The translations under genes were made by a program, and so were the position numbers. The notes under the pieces are model-generated. The model ran no database searches, was not told the DNA's origin, and was given only the letters and a program-made list of their open reading frames with translations. Below are positions 37,327 to 46,922 of a stretch of 64,000 bases of DNA, piece after piece. Position 1 is the first letter of the stretch; each line of letters opens with the position of its first letter. The DNA is from Aminobacter sp. AP02 (GTDB taxonomy: Bacteria; Pseudomonadota; Alphaproteobacteria; Rhizobiales; Rhizobiaceae), in NCBI RefSeq assembly GCF_003148805.1, contig NZ_QGGX01000007.1:62001-126000 (forward strand). The letters are read 5' to 3'.

Positions 37327-38031
37327 ATGAGCGATCTCACTCCATTTCCGATTGCTGCCCGCTGGCCGGCAAAGTACCCCGACCGCATCCAGCTCTACTC
37401 ATTCCCCACGCCGAACGGCGTGAAGGTGTCGATCGCCCTTGAGGAGCTCGACTTGCCTTATGAGGCGCATGCCATCAACATCGGCAAGAACGAAAGCTGG
37501 ACGCCCGAATTCCTGGCGCTGAACCCCAACGGCAAGATCCCGGCGATCATCGATCCCAACGGTCCCGGCGGCAAGCCGATCGGCCTGTTTGAGTCGGGTG
37601 CGATCCTGCTCTATCTCGCCGAAAAGACCGGCCGCTTGATCCCCAGCGACAGGGCGCGGCACTACGAGACCGTTCAGTGGCTGTTCTTCCAGATGGCTTC
37701 GGTTGGCCCGATGTTCGGCCAGCTCGGCTTCTTCCACAAATTCGCCGGCCGCGAGATCGCCGACAAGCGTCCGCTCGAACGCTACCGCGACGAGTCGCGC
37801 CGGCTGCTTGGCGTGCTCGACCAGCGTCTTGCCGGCCGCAAATGGATCATGGACGACGACTACACCATCGCCGACATCTCGCTGCTTGGCTGGGTGCGCA
37901 ACCTGATCGGCTTTTATGAAGCACGCGATCTCGTCGGTTTCGACAGCTTCGTCAATGTCGCGGCCTGGCTGGAGCGCGGCTTGGCACGGCCTGCCGTCCA
38001 GGCGGGCCTTAACATTCCGGCGCGCGGCTAA
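37327..38031 (+). CDS. Glutathione S-transferase (YfcG/Ure2p-like)
   Basis: A 234-residue GST. Residues 17-105 are the thioredoxin-like domain with FPTPNGVKVSIALEEL, where the TPNG element binds glutathione in Nu-class YfcG-type enzymes, then NPNGKIPAI and FESGAILLYLAE. The helical domain follows. Nu-class members have disulfide-bond oxidoreductase activity. Start ATG at 37327 follows CGAGGAACCG. It appears monocistronic and ends in a hairpin shared with the convergent kinase gene. Confidence 0.9.
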   Translation: MSDLTPFPIAARWPAKYPDRIQLYSFPTPNGVKVSIALEELDLPYEAHAINIGKNESWTPEFLALNPNGKIPAIIDPNGPGGKPIGLFESGAILLYLAEKTGRLIPSDRARHYETVQWLFFQMASVGPMFGQLGFFHKFAGREIADKRPLERYRDESRRLLGVLDQRLAGRKWIMDDDYTIADISLLGWVRNLIGFYEARDLVGFDSFVNVAAWLERGLARPAVQAGLNIPARG

Positions 38032-38046
38032 GACGCTATCCGCAAA

Positions 38047-38082
38047 CTCGACCCTGCCGGTCATCTGATGCGGCAGGGCGAG
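38047..38082. terminator. Bidirectional hairpin between convergent GST and kinase genes
   Basis: CTCG-A-CCCTGCCG and CGGCAGGG-C-GAG pair over about 12 bp around a 11-nt loop, centred between the two stops. No T-run follows on either strand, so it is at best a Rho-independent-like element without a tail. Confidence 0.45.
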
Positions 38083-38104
38083 TAATCGAACAGCCCCTAC
38101 AAGC

Positions 38105-38713
38105 TCAGATGACCAGATCGGCGTTGCGCCGCGCGGCCAGCACGCGGTCGATATTGGGCATGTCGTTGGTGTCGATCCAATTGCGAGCCTCGGCATCCGA
38201 GCGGCCGTGCTCGCGCCAGCGCTCGACCAGGCGCCGCTCCAGTTCCTCGCGCGGCACATCGACAAAGATGGTGAAGTCGAACAGCGGCTCGAGCCGCTGC
38301 CACGGTTCTTCGTTGAGCAGCAGGTAGTTGCCCTCGACGAGAATGAATTTCACGTTGGCAGGCACGATGGCCGCCGCCGCCCGCGATAGCTCGACGCTAC
38401 GGTCGAAAACGGGGATCGCGATATCGGGTTCGGCGGCGCGCAGCCGTTTGAGCAGCACCTCGAAACCGGCGAAGTCGAAGGTTTCAGGCGCACCCTTGCG
38501 GGCCCTGAGCCCGCGCTTGTCGAGCACCGCGTCGTCGAAATGGAAGCCGTCCATCGGCACAACGGCAGCGGAGCCCTCGGGCAGGACGTCGTGGAGCGCT
38601 GCCGACAGCGTCGACTTGCCAGAGCCGGGCGGTCCGGCGATGCCGATGACGAAGCGATCGGCATGATGGGCGCGTTTGAACAAGGTGGCGGCGATATGGG
38701 CGATCTCTGACAT
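38105..38713 (-). CDS. P-loop kinase, uridine/pantothenate kinase-like (possible fructose/nucleoside kinase)
   Basis: A 202-residue small-molecule kinase. Walker A is GPPGSGKST (residues 27-35); MDGFHFDDAVLD carries the conserved Asp-His of the uridine-kinase/pantothenate-kinase fold, and FVDVPREELERRLVERW the lid arginines. Members in rhizobia include FrcK, encoded in fructose-import operons, but there is no frc transporter here, so the substrate is open. It lies 66 bp after the mutarotase-like gene on the same strand. Confidence 0.82.
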   Translation of the reverse strand: MSEIAHIAATLFKRAHHADRFVIGIAGPPGSGKSTLSAALHDVLPEGSAAVVPMDGFHFDDAVLDKRGLRARKGAPETFDFAGFEVLLKRLRAAEPDIAIPVFDRSVELSRAAAAIVPANVKFILVEGNYLLLNEEPWQRLEPLFDFTIFVDVPREELERRLVERWREHGRSDAEARNWIDTNDMPNIDRVLAARRNADLVI

Positions 38714-38779
38714 AGGCCTTCCCAACGATGTTGTGTGCATCCTGCTGGCGCATCAGTCAAAATTGAGGCGGCGGCACCG

Positions 38780-39871
38780 TCAGTTCAAGAGCGATTGGCC
38801 GATCCGCAAGAACGTTTCGTCGAACGGCGCGTCACGGTGGCTGCCGTCGCCGAATTTGAGGCGCAGCGTTCCCGCCATGGTTTCGACCGCAGACGGTGCT
38901 TCGCCGTTATGGGATTCCACATCGCCCACGACCTGGCGGAAGGCGACACGGCCGCCGAGCGCAAAGGCAGTTTCGACGCCCTCGCGTTTCAACCAGTTGT
39001 CGCCGAGCGAGGCGGCATGGCCGATCGCCGCGCGCCCGTCCTCGATCCCGAGCACGCCGCTGCGGCCGTTCCACGGGGCGTAATAACGGCCGCCATTGCT
39101 GATCCACAGCATGGTCACCGGCAGCTCGGCCGGGTTCTTCAGCACCAGCACCACATCGGCTTCGGCCTTGCGCGCAAGGGCCGTCCAGCCCATGCCGCGA
39201 TGATCGGCCTCGACGAGGGTGACGAAATCCTCGTGCCTGATGTCGGCACGGTAGTCGGTAAGGTCAACCGTACCCCCTGCTGCGGCGGGGAATCGGGTGA
39301 GATCTTCGCTGCGGGCGGGATAAGCCAGCATGTAGGCTCCGCGCGCCGGATCGGGCTCGGTGACATCAGGCGGCGTGACAGCGTGCCGCTTCGGTGAAAA
39401 CGCCAGCCTCCCGCCCTCGCGCATTTCGGTTATCGGATGGTGTGCGACAGAAATGGCGCCCGAGCCGCCGGTGAATGCATGCTCCTGATAAAGGAAGGGA
39501 TGGCCGTCGCGCAGGGTGAGGGTCTTTTCGACCACGGCACCCATGATCTTGCGGACCAGGCGAAAAGTCGCGCGCCGGCCTTGCGGGATCGGTTCTTCCG
39601 AGGCGAGCTGCCATTCGCTGTTGGCGCTCCAGCCATGCAGCGGCGCTGGCTGGACATCGCTGCGTGAAAACGGTGCGCACAAGAAATCGCCGGACAATCT
39701 GACAACGCCCTCAGGCAGCCCCTCAGGCAGATCGGTCCGGTCGATCCAGGGCGCGCGATGCAGCGGCTTCAGCATGCGCCCATCGTGTTCGATGGTGAGA
39801 TCGGCAATGTGGCCGACCGAAAGGTCGAGCGTGACTGAAATTCCCTCGGCCCGGAGGCTAAACTCATTCAT
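38780..39871 (-). CDS. Hypothetical protein, possibly aldose-epimerase-like
   Basis: A 363-residue soluble protein with no signal peptide. The order of beta-rich segments and phrases such as LKPLHRAPWIDR, SDVQPAPLHGWSANSEW and ITEMREGGRLAF recall galactose-mutarotase-fold proteins, but I could not identify the catalytic His/Glu pair with confidence. It is the first gene before the P-loop kinase, and sugar metabolism would fit both. Start ATG at 39871 has AGG about 10 nt upstream. Confidence 0.6.
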   Translation of the reverse strand: MNEFSLRAEGISVTLDLSVGHIADLTIEHDGRMLKPLHRAPWIDRTDLPEGLPEGVVRLSGDFLCAPFSRSDVQPAPLHGWSANSEWQLASEEPIPQGRRATFRLVRKIMGAVVEKTLTLRDGHPFLYQEHAFTGGSGAISVAHHPITEMREGGRLAFSPKRHAVTPPDVTEPDPARGAYMLAYPARSEDLTRFPAAAGGTVDLTDYRADIRHEDFVTLVEADHRGMGWTALARKAEADVVLVLKNPAELPVTMLWISNGGRYYAPWNGRSGVLGIEDGRAAIGHAASLGDNWLKREGVETAFALGGRVAFRQVVGDVESHNGEAPSAVETMAGTLRLKFGDGSHRDAPFDETFLRIGQSLLN

Positions 39872-40159
39872 CGCCAATTTACCTGATTGCCAAATCATCC
39901 GACCCCATGTCCCCAACAGAGCCGATTTGCCGGTCAACGCGCAAGCGTTGTTAGTGTAACCAATATTCAACACCACCAGCGCAACATGCGCCGGCAGCGA
40001 CGTGCCAAATGGACGGCGCCGCTCGCATTTTGTAGCGTTGCTGCCGACCGGTATGTGACAAAGCCGGATCTTTGGCGACCACCGACAGGTTTTCCCTTGC
40101 AAGCCCAGGCCACTTCATTTTCGCTGCCGTTCAGATTTCCCTCGCTTCGGCAACTTGGG

Positions 40160-41128
40160 TTGGCCCGCAAGCTTGCGGTGTTGTTTGCAGCGATCGCATT
40201 GCTCGCCGGCTGCAGCACCACCGAGACCTTGACCGTTGCGCAGCCAGCAGCGGCACCGGAAAAATACTCGGCGATCGTCGTCGACGCCTCCAATGGGCGC
40301 ACGCTCTATCAGGCCTATGCGACCGCGCCGCGCTATCCGGCATCGCTGACCAAGATGATGACGCTGTACCTGACCTTCGAGGCGTTGCAGCAAGGCAAGG
40401 TGTCGAAGACAACGCTGATCCCGGTGTCGAGCAACGCCGCCTCGCAGCCGCCGTCGAAGCTTGGCTTCAGGCGTGGCGAGCAGATCGAACTCGAAGCGGC
40501 GATCCGCGCTCTGGCGACCAAGTCGGCAAACGACGTCGCCGTTGCCGTCGGCGAATATCTCGGCGGCACCGAAGAAGCCTTTGCCGCCAGGATGACGGCC
40601 AAGGCGCGTCAGCTCGGCATGATCAACACCGTGTTCCGCAACGCCTCTGGCCTGCCCGACCCCCAGCAGCACACAACCGCCCGCGACATGGCCGTGCTCG
40701 GCATGGCGCTGCGCAAGCACTTTCCGCAGAACTACTATTATTTTGCCGCCACCGACTTCAATTTCCGTGGCAAGCGCGTGCGCGGCCACAACGACCTTCT
40801 CGGCCGCGTCAACGGCGTCGACGGCATCAAGACCGGCTACATCAGGGCTTCGGGCTTCAACATCGTGACGTCGGTCAACGCCGATGGCCGCAAGCTGATC
40901 ATCGTGGTGATGGGCGGCGACACCGCGCGCAAGCGCAACGCCCATGTCGAGGAGCTGATCGTGCGCTACATGCCCCGGGCGGCTGGCGGCAGCATGGCCT
41001 ACCAGACCGCCCCTGCGGCACCCGCGGCGCCGATGCCTGTCGTGGCCGCAACGCCGATGCCGACAATGGGCGCGATGCCGATGCAGGATACCGCGGCCGC
41101 GCCAGTGCCGATGGCGGAAGTCCAGTAG
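40160..41128 (+). CDS. D-alanyl-D-alanine carboxypeptidase lipoprotein (peptidase S11)
   Basis: A serine peptidase trimming or cross-linking peptidoglycan peptides in the periplasm. The active-site triads are S62LTK, S122AN and K224TG. From the TTG at 40160 the protein opens with a classic lipoprotein signal (MARKLAVLFAAIALLAGC, lipid on Cys18). The frame stays open upstream to 39887, with a GTG at 40055 and an ATG at 39986, none with a clear ribosome site; the start is therefore unresolved. The last 50 residues are rich in Pro, Ala and Met and probably disordered. 288 bp upstream separate it from the divergent gene. Confidence 0.85.
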   Translation: MARKLAVLFAAIALLAGCSTTETLTVAQPAAAPEKYSAIVVDASNGRTLYQAYATAPRYPASLTKMMTLYLTFEALQQGKVSKTTLIPVSSNAASQPPSKLGFRRGEQIELEAAIRALATKSANDVAVAVGEYLGGTEEAFAARMTAKARQLGMINTVFRNASGLPDPQQHTTARDMAVLGMALRKHFPQNYYYFAATDFNFRGKRVRGHNDLLGRVNGVDGIKTGYIRASGFNIVTSVNADGRKLIIVVMGGDTARKRNAHVEELIVRYMPRAAGGSMAYQTAPAAPAAPMPVVAATPMPTMGAMPMQDTAAAPVPMAEVQ

Positions 41129-41153
41129 CCGGAACTGGACGCTGCTGCGCTGC

Positions 41154-41555
41154 TCAGGCCGGCGCCAGATATTGCGCGTCCGAGACGTGCTCCAGCCAGT
41201 CGACTGCGCTGCCGTTCAAGGCTTCCTGTAGCGCTATATGCGTCATCGCGGTTGTGGCCGCAGCACCGTGCCAGTGCTTTTCGCCGGGCGCGAACCACAC
41301 CACGTCGCCGCTGCGGATTTCCTCGACCGCACCACCCCAAACCTGGGCCCAGCCGCAGCCCGACGTCACGACAAGCGTCTGGCCGAGCGGATGGGTGTGC
41401 CAGGCGGTGCGCGCGCCGGGCTCGAAGGTGACGGTGACCGCGCGCAGCCGTGCTGGCGCCGGTGCCTCGAAGATAGGGTCCTGGCGAACCGAACCGGTGA
41501 AATAGTCCGGCGAAGGCGTTGCCGAGGGTCGGGAGCCGCAGCGTTTGATTTCCAT
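41154..41555 (-). CDS. Cupin-domain protein
   Basis: A 133-residue single-domain cupin. Metal ligands are predicted in [16 protein letters not shown] (two His and a Gln/Glu position) and [12 protein letters not shown] at 41555 follows AAAGGAGAAAAAG. This group includes manganese-dependent hydroxynitrile-lyase-like and carboxymuconolactone-linked proteins; a specific reaction cannot be assigned. Convergent with the carboxypeptidase gene. Confidence 0.85.
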   Translation of the reverse strand: MEIKRCGSRPSATPSPDYFTGSVRQDPIFEAPAPARLRAVTVTFEPGARTAWHTHPLGQTLVVTSGCGWAQVWGGAVEEIRSGDVVWFAPGEKHWHGAAATTAMTHIALQEALNGSAVDWLEHVSDAQYLAPA

Positions 41556-41614
41556 CTTTTTCTCCTTTCGAGAGGCGCGCGCCATCATAGGCCGCAACGT
41601 GACCTTTTGTGCCC

Positions 41615-42202
41615 TCAATCGGGCAGGGCTATCAACGCGCGCCCGCTGGTCAGATCGGCGATCATACGCACGATCGTCGACGTGTCGGCCTCGGGCAGTG
41701 CGACGGTAAGCTCGGCTCCGGTCGCGGTGAATGTCTCGGCGGTGATCCTGACGTCAGGCTGTGCCGCCAGCCGCGCCTGAACGATGGCCAGATCGGCAAA
41801 GCCGCAGGTGACCCTTGCCTCGATGGTAATGACGATGGCGGCCTTGGCGGCGGAACGCAGGCACATGGCCGCGGTTCCGCCATAGGCGCGCACAAGTCCG
41901 CCGCTGCCGAGCAATATGCCGCCGAACCAGCGCGTGACGACGACGGCGACATTATCGAGCGACTGGCCGTCAATGGCTTGGAGGATCGGTTTGCCGGCGG
42001 TGCCGCTCGGCTCGCCGTCGTCGCTGAAGCGGTAGTTCTGGCCGATGCGCCACGCCCAGCAATTGTGGTTGGCGCTGGCGTCCGAATGGGCCGCGACGAA
42101 CGCTTTCGCCCCGGCCTCGTCGGCCACCGGTCCGGCAAACGCGAGGAAGCGGCTCTTCTTGACGTCCTGGCTGGAGCTTTCGAGTTGCGTAAGCGTGAAC
42201 AT
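41615..42202 (-). CDS. IMPACT/YigZ-family protein
   Basis: A 195-residue protein of the UPF0029/IMPACT family. Residues 1-115 contain [37 protein letters not shown] and [22 protein letters not shown], which define the N-terminal domain; the C-terminal RWD-like/EF-G-like domain follows. Function in bacteria is unclear, with suggested links to translation. It is 59 bp upstream of the cupin gene on the same strand. Confidence 0.92.
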   Translation of the reverse strand: MFTLTQLESSSQDVKKSRFLAFAGPVADEAGAKAFVAAHSDASANHNCWAWRIGQNYRFSDDGEPSGTAGKPILQAIDGQSLDNVAVVVTRWFGGILLGSGGLVRAYGGTAAMCLRSAAKAAIVITIEARVTCGFADLAIVQARLAAQPDVRITAETFTATGAELTVALPEADTSTIVRMIADLTSGRALIALPD

Positions 42203-42285
42203 GGCTGGCGGTCGTTAGACAATGCCGTTTGGCGATCGTCAATCGGTCGGCGATGCCGGCATGACTGCCGCAAGCAATGTTCGAG

Positions 42286-42318
42286 AAAAAGTCGCCGGGC
42301 GATCTTCTGCCCGACGAC
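42286..42318 (-). terminator. Rho-independent terminator after the GMC oxidoreductase gene
   Basis: On the minus strand GTCGTCGGGC and GCCCGGCGAC form a 10-bp stem (one U-G) with an 8-nt loop followed by TTTTT. It begins 21 bp after the GMC gene's stop and ends the dehydrogenase unit. Confidence 0.8.
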
Positions 42319-42339
42319 CTTTGCGCCCTGGGAGGCGGG

Positions 42340-43911
42340 TCAGATCGCGCCGGCCGACATCTGCGAGGCGATATGATCGGCTTGCCGGATCGCCAGCGTC
42401 ACGATTGTCAGCGTGGGATTTTCGGCGCCACCGGTGGTGAACTGGCTGCCGTCCGAGACAAACAGGTTCTTGATGTCGTGCGTCTGGCCCCATTTGTCGA
42501 CGACACCGTCTTCGGCCTTCTCGCTCATCCGGTTGGTGCCGAGATTGTGCGTCGAGGGATAGGGCGGTGTCGGAAAGGCGCGCGTGGCGCCGACCGCGCT
42601 GTAGATCGCCTGTCCCTGGGCGTAGGCGTGGTTGCGCATGGCAACGTCATTGGGATGGTCGGTGAACCACACGTCCGGAATGGGCATGCCGTAATCGTCC
42701 TTGAGTTCGGCATGAAGCTTAACCGCATTCTGCTCCTGCGGCATGTCTTCGCCGACGATCCACAGCCCCGCCATGTGGTCGTAATGGTCCAGCGCCGAGG
42801 TGAAGGAACGGCCCCAGCCGCCCGGATCGAGAAACGCCGCCATGAACGGAATGCCCAGCGCCAGCGTCTCCATTTCATAGCCGCCGACGAAGCCGCGCGA
42901 TGGGTCGTGGCGAGCCTCGTCGCGCACAATGCCGGCCATGGTCGTGCCGCGGTAGAAATGCACCGGCTTTTCGAAGATGGCGTAGACCGATCCGGTCGTG
43001 TGACGCATGTAGTGCTTGCCGACGTGGCCGGACGAATTGGCCAGCCCGTTGGGGAATTTCGACGAATGCGAGTTCAAGAGCAGGCGCGGACTTTCGATCG
43101 AATTTCCGGCAACAGCCACGACGCGCGCCTTCTGTTCGTGCAGCTTGCCGTCCTTGTCGGCGTAGACGACGCCGGTAGCCTTGCCTGAGCTGTCATGCTC
43201 GATCTTCACCACATGCGATTGCGGCCTGACCTCCAGCTTGCCGGTGGCCTCGCCCTTGGGAATCTCGGTGTAGAGCGTCGACCATTTCGCGCCCCATTTG
43301 CAGCCCTGGAAGCAAAAACCGGTTTGCTGGCAGCCCATGCGGCCATCGCGGTCGGCGGAATTGATCGCCATGTGCCCGGTATGGCATTCCTTGTAGCCGA
43401 GCTTGTCGGCACCGGCCTTGAGGATCTTGAAGTTGTTGTTGCCGGGCAGGCCTTCGATGCCATGCGTGCGGGTCACGCCCATCTTGTCTTCGGCCTTGTC
43501 GTAGTAAGGTTCGAGATCGGCGAGCGTGATCGGCCAGTCGAGCAGATTGGCGCCTTCGACCTTGCCGTAATTGGTCAACGCCTTGAATTCGTGATCCTGA
43601 AAGCGCAGCGACGCGCCGGCCCAATGGGTGGTGGTGCCGCCGACCGCCTTGACGATCCAGGCTGGCAGGTTGGGGAAATCTTTGGCCACGCGCCAGCCAC
43701 CACCGGTGGTGCGCTTGTCGAGCCAGGCGAGCTGGGCGAAGCTGTCCCATTCGTCGTTGATGAAGTCTTCGTATTCGTGTCTCGCGCCGGCTTCGAGAAT
43801 GACGACGTCGATGCCTTTCTGCGCCAGTTCATTGCCGAGCGTTCCGCCGCCTGCGCCTGAGCCGATGATGACGACGACGCTGTCATCCTTGAGATCGTAT
43901 GGGGCTGCCAT
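42340..43911 (-). CDS. GMC-family oxidoreductase (large subunit of a membrane sugar/alcohol dehydrogenase)
   Basis: A 523-residue flavoprotein. The FAD dinucleotide motif is IIGSGAGGGTLGNELAQKG near residue 14; the conserved histidine and asparagine of the active site lie in STHNLGTNRM and ENPTLTIVTLA. The subgroup matches gluconate 2-dehydrogenase/sorbose/fructose dehydrogenase large subunits. GGAGGAAACA precedes the ATG at 43911. It is 73 bp downstream of a Tat-exported small-subunit gene; with no signal of its own it is presumably exported as a complex. The usual cytochrome c subunit is not encoded here. Confidence 0.9.
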   Translation of the reverse strand: MAAPYDLKDDSVVVIIGSGAGGGTLGNELAQKGIDVVILEAGARHEYEDFINDEWDSFAQLAWLDKRTTGGGWRVAKDFPNLPAWIVKAVGGTTTHWAGASLRFQDHEFKALTNYGKVEGANLLDWPITLADLEPYYDKAEDKMGVTRTHGIEGLPGNNNFKILKAGADKLGYKECHTGHMAINSADRDGRMGCQQTGFCFQGCKWGAKWSTLYTEIPKGEATGKLEVRPQSHVVKIEHDSSGKATGVVYADKDGKLHEQKARVVAVAGNSIESPRLLLNSHSSKFPNGLANSSGHVGKHYMRHTTGSVYAIFEKPVHFYRGTTMAGIVRDEARHDPSRGFVGGYEMETLALGIPFMAAFLDPGGWGRSFTSALDHYDHMAGLWIVGEDMPQEQNAVKLHAELKDDYGMPIPDVWFTDHPNDVAMRNHAYAQGQAIYSAVGATRAFPTPPYPSTHNLGTNRMSEKAEDGVVDKWGQTHDIKNLFVSDGSQFTTGGAENPTLTIVTLAIRQADHIASQMSAGAI

Positions 43912-43984
43912 TGTTTCCTCCCAGAAATTGAATCGAGGCCGCGCAATGCGCGCCAGCCGCACCTCCCGGTGCGGAACTTCGCAA

Positions 43985-44515
43985 TCAAAGCCATTCGATG
44001 TCGTTGAAGCCGCGGGCGATGTAGCCGCCCTTGGAGTAGGACTCGCCTTCGTAGCCGAAGATCGGCCATAGCTCCTTCTGGTTATAGAGGCTGACCACGA
44101 GGTCGCCGCGCACTGCCTGGAAAAACGGCGTCGTCTCGATGTCGCGCAAGATCGCGACGCGGTCGTCTTCCCATCCGAGGCTGCGATAGCCGGCGCCTCC
44201 AGCCCGCTTGTCGAGATCGGCAACGCCGTTCTCGATCAACTCCTTGTGGGCAGCGTCCTTTCCGGCTTTCGCATCCTGCCCTTTGACAGCGATGGCATAA
44301 AAGCGATCGGCGAGTTGGTCATGTGGGTAGATGTCGCGGGCGAGCACGATCAAGGTTGCCATGGTTTCTGGCTTCAGCGCGGTCACTTCCAGTCCCCAGG
44401 CATTGCGGGGGCTGATGAGGGCGCTGCCGCTGATAACCAGCATCGCGCCGATGCTGCCGCGTTTGAGAAGTTCGCGCCGGGAAAGACCGGCCTGCATCTC
44501 GTAGATCGTAACCAT
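43985..44515 (-). CDS. Gluconate 2-dehydrogenase subunit 3-family protein, Tat-exported
   Basis: A 176-residue small subunit. The N-terminus has a twin-arginine signal (LSRRELLKRGSIGAML) and a hydrophobic stretch ending near RNAWG. The mature part (VLARDIYPHDQLADRFYA, GYRSLGWEDDR, LVVSLYNQKELWPIFGYEGES) matches the small subunit of three-component membrane dehydrogenases, where it piggybacks the flavoprotein through Tat. Upstream of, and co-directional with, the GMC gene. Confidence 0.9.
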   Translation of the reverse strand: MVTIYEMQAGLSRRELLKRGSIGAMLVISGSALISPRNAWGLEVTALKPETMATLIVLARDIYPHDQLADRFYAIAVKGQDAKAGKDAAHKELIENGVADLDKRAGGAGYRSLGWEDDRVAILRDIETTPFFQAVRGDLVVSLYNQKELWPIFGYEGESYSKGGYIARGFNDIEWL

Positions 44516-44595
44516 GAATTCCTCCCTTGCTTGCTACTGCACCTGTTCGATGTGCTGGCTGGCGCTGCTGTCCTCCAACAGCAGTTTCGGCGGCG

Positions 44596-44991
44596 CTACA
44601 GGAAGCGCCCCCGTCTTTGCAAAACCTCGATCTTGTATCCGTCGGGGTCCGATATGAAGAAAAAGCGGGCTATTTCGGTGCCGTTGTTCTTGAACTCGAC
44701 GATGTCGCGGGGCTCCAGCCCCAGTGCCTTCATCCGGTCGTGCTCATGGTCCAGGTCGGCGACGGAAACCGCGAGATGGCCGTAGCCGTCTCCAAGGACG
44801 TAAGGATCGGTCCGGTCCTTGTTGATCGTCAGCTCGAGCTCGAAGCTGCTTTCCTCGTTGGAAAGATAAACCAGCGTGAAGGTGTCGAAATCGAACCGCT
44901 CGGCGATCCCAAGGCCGAGCGCCTTGGCGTAGAAATCCAGCGAACGCTGCTCGTCCAGAACCCGGATCATGGAGTGGATGGTCTTTGCCAA
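44596..44991 (-). CDS. Glyoxalase I-family protein (lactoylglutathione lyase-like)
   Basis: A 131-residue vicinal-oxygen-chelate protein. IHSMIRVLDEQRSLDFYAKALGL is the N-terminal module, with HLAVSVADLDHEHDRMKALGL in the second; metal ligands are expected at His6, Glu (ELELT) His (HLAV) and Glu (YKIEVLQ). The length fits GloA, which detoxifies methylglyoxal with glutathione. It is divergent from a ribbon-helix-helix gene, and its 5' end is 11 bp from the palindrome at 45002-45029. Confidence 0.85.
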   Translation of the reverse strand: MAKTIHSMIRVLDEQRSLDFYAKALGLGIAERFDFDTFTLVYLSNEESSFELELTINKDRTDPYVLGDGYGHLAVSVADLDHEHDRMKALGLEPRDIVEFKNNGTEIARFFFISDPDGYKIEVLQRRGRFL

Positions 44992-45001
44992 TCAGGCATC
45001 T

Positions 45002-45029
45002 CCTGCACTGTCATAATTATGTGTGCAGG
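45002..45029. promoter_or_regulatory. Nested palindromes in the divergent glyoxalase/RHH promoter region
   Basis: An outer inverted repeat CCTGCAC...GTGCAGG encloses a perfect CATAATTATG palindrome. It is 11 bp upstream of the glyoxalase-family start and 163 bp upstream of the ribbon-helix-helix gene. The arrangement looks like an operator, possibly for the divergent DNA-binding protein (inference). Confidence 0.45.
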
Positions 45030-45191
45030 ATGCGCCATCGCGGGAAGGGGCAGGTAGCAGCCCACTACCGCAAAGTGATTTTATTTCAGGAGATAAACAG
45101 GAAGGTTTTGCTCGAAAAGCCCGCTGGAAAGGCAAATTGACCGCTGTGAGGCTGCGGGGCATACTCGCGAAAAACAGGAGGTGGAAACGCC

Positions 45192-45494
45192 ATGTGCGAG
45201 GTTTTTGCCGGGCAGGACCCCGATCGTTACCGCCCTATCAACCGTTCGGTTCGCATTGCCGGCCATTCCACCAGCATTCAGCTGGAGGCCGCTTTCTGGG
45301 TGCTGATCGACGAGATCGCCGAGGGCCAGGGCATGGCGACATCGCGGTTCTTGTCGACGCTCTACGACGAGGCGCTGGCAATCAACGGCAGCGTGCCCAA
45401 TTTCGCCTCCCTGCTGCGCACCAGCTGCCTGATCCATCTCATGAGCGGAGCGGCAGGCAATTCGCGCAGTCTGCAGATCTCGACCGCCGCCTGA
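45192..45494 (+). CDS. Ribbon-helix-helix domain protein
   Basis: A 100-residue protein in which residues 18-60 (NRSVRIAGHSTSIQLEAAFW then LIDEIAEGQGMATSRFLSTL) match the RHH_4 family: a beta strand followed by two helices, as in Arc/CopG-type DNA-binding proteins. A strong AGGAGG lies upstream of the ATG. Target unknown; a palindrome in the shared upstream region could be its site. Confidence 0.82.
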   Translation: MCEVFAGQDPDRYRPINRSVRIAGHSTSIQLEAAFWVLIDEIAEGQGMATSRFLSTLYDEALAINGSVPNFASLLRTSCLIHLMSGAAGNSRSLQISTAA

Positions 45495-45754
45495 AAGGAG
45501 CGTCTCCAGCGCGATCATGCGCATGGGCTGGCCCTTGCAGTGATTGAGGAGAGGCCGGCTGGATCTTATCGTCCGGTGGCGCCCGCCGGGTATCGGCCGA
45601 GCTCCATTTCTTCGGGCCTGCGACATTCCACGGCGTCCCTGTCCTCAGGAGGACAGCGCAACTCCATTTCCCCCGTTGCCGCCTGCCGCCGCATCGGTTA
45701 TGAACGCGCGTCGTCCGGTGCGCCGGGCGTGGTTCGCGGCGTGGCCGTGGACGA

Positions 45755-45831
<77 letters not shown>

Positions 45832-46922
45832 AAAACGCCACCTTGAGTTTGGGGCAGCCTCCTGCCGGTACGTTAGCGTGCCTTGACCGCGCGTCCCATC
45901 TTGATGACCGAATGTCCCAATGTGCACGGCAAACTCGGTCGGGCTAGTGACAGCGTCAGCGACATTGCGGACAATTATCTCCGGTTTTGAACTCAAGCCC
46001 ACTCGCTGCCGTCGAGGCCGCAAGAAGTGGGCGATTGGGCAAGCACCGGGGAGGGCGCGAACATGCCAGACGACGCAGTTGAGATGCAGGCGATCGTTGA
46101 AACCGCTCACTGGCAGTCTTCGTACCTGGGCAGGGTGCTCGGCAAGGCATGGGCGCGTGTCACCTCAGCCGGCCCACGCGCGCATCCCGACCAAGTGCCG
46201 GACGGTCTGGAAGCATTCGATATGCTTGGCGGCTGGAAAGGCTCCGGCGCCAGTCGGTGCAAGATCGGCTAGCACTTTACCAGTCGACTTCACCGGCAAC
46301 GGCATGCGGCAAATGACAATCCCCTTTGATCAGGAATGCCCGTCCGGCGGCGGGTTTTGTTGGTGGCGCTAGATCGCCTCGTTGATTGTCACCTGACAGC
46401 CTGCGCGCCCAACGTCGACTGACACGCGGCCGTCATTGGCAACGCTCTCCAACCCACCCGTGATACCTAGCCTGCTCTCTAGCGGTCAGACTGCGGCTGA
46501 CGCCCAATGGTTCGGTTGCTGCGATTCCGCACGCGCACAGGCTGGTCATTGCCGGGGCGCCATCAGGCACGTAGCGAGGGTGGCTTCTTTGATCGCTGCA
46601 GAGCAGCCCTGCCTTCGGCAGGCCAGTGCTGGCCACGTCTTCTCGGCCGCGCCAAAGCTGCGGCCACAACTTGATGATCTGACCAGGCAGCTGTGCTGCT
46701 CACGGCCTGTCTGGCCGGCTAAAATGAAGCTGCGGCCCTAAAACGCTTGAGCCGCCGAGATTGTGACAGACTGCTGCAATGGTCGCCTGTCATGTCGCCT
46801 TCGATGAGACCACATGGCGGCCCAGACATCGCATCGACGACCAACAACAGAAGCGAACCGGCCAGGGGGAAGGCCGGGCGGCGGCCGACGCTTAGCAGAG
46901 TCCAGATTGTGGAAATGCACAT
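45832..46922. other. Gene-poor 1.1-kb region downstream of tRNA-Arg
   Basis: No convincing gene was found. Open frames here are short, lack ribosome sites and show no recognisable family; several overlap on both strands. A 69-codon frame at 46063-46272 and a 101-codon frame at 46436-46741 were considered and not accepted. Codon use looks less biased toward G/C in third positions than in neighbours. The stretch could be decayed mobile DNA downstream of a tRNA, but no integrase, transposase remnant or repeat of the tRNA 3' end was seen. Confidence 0.5.
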
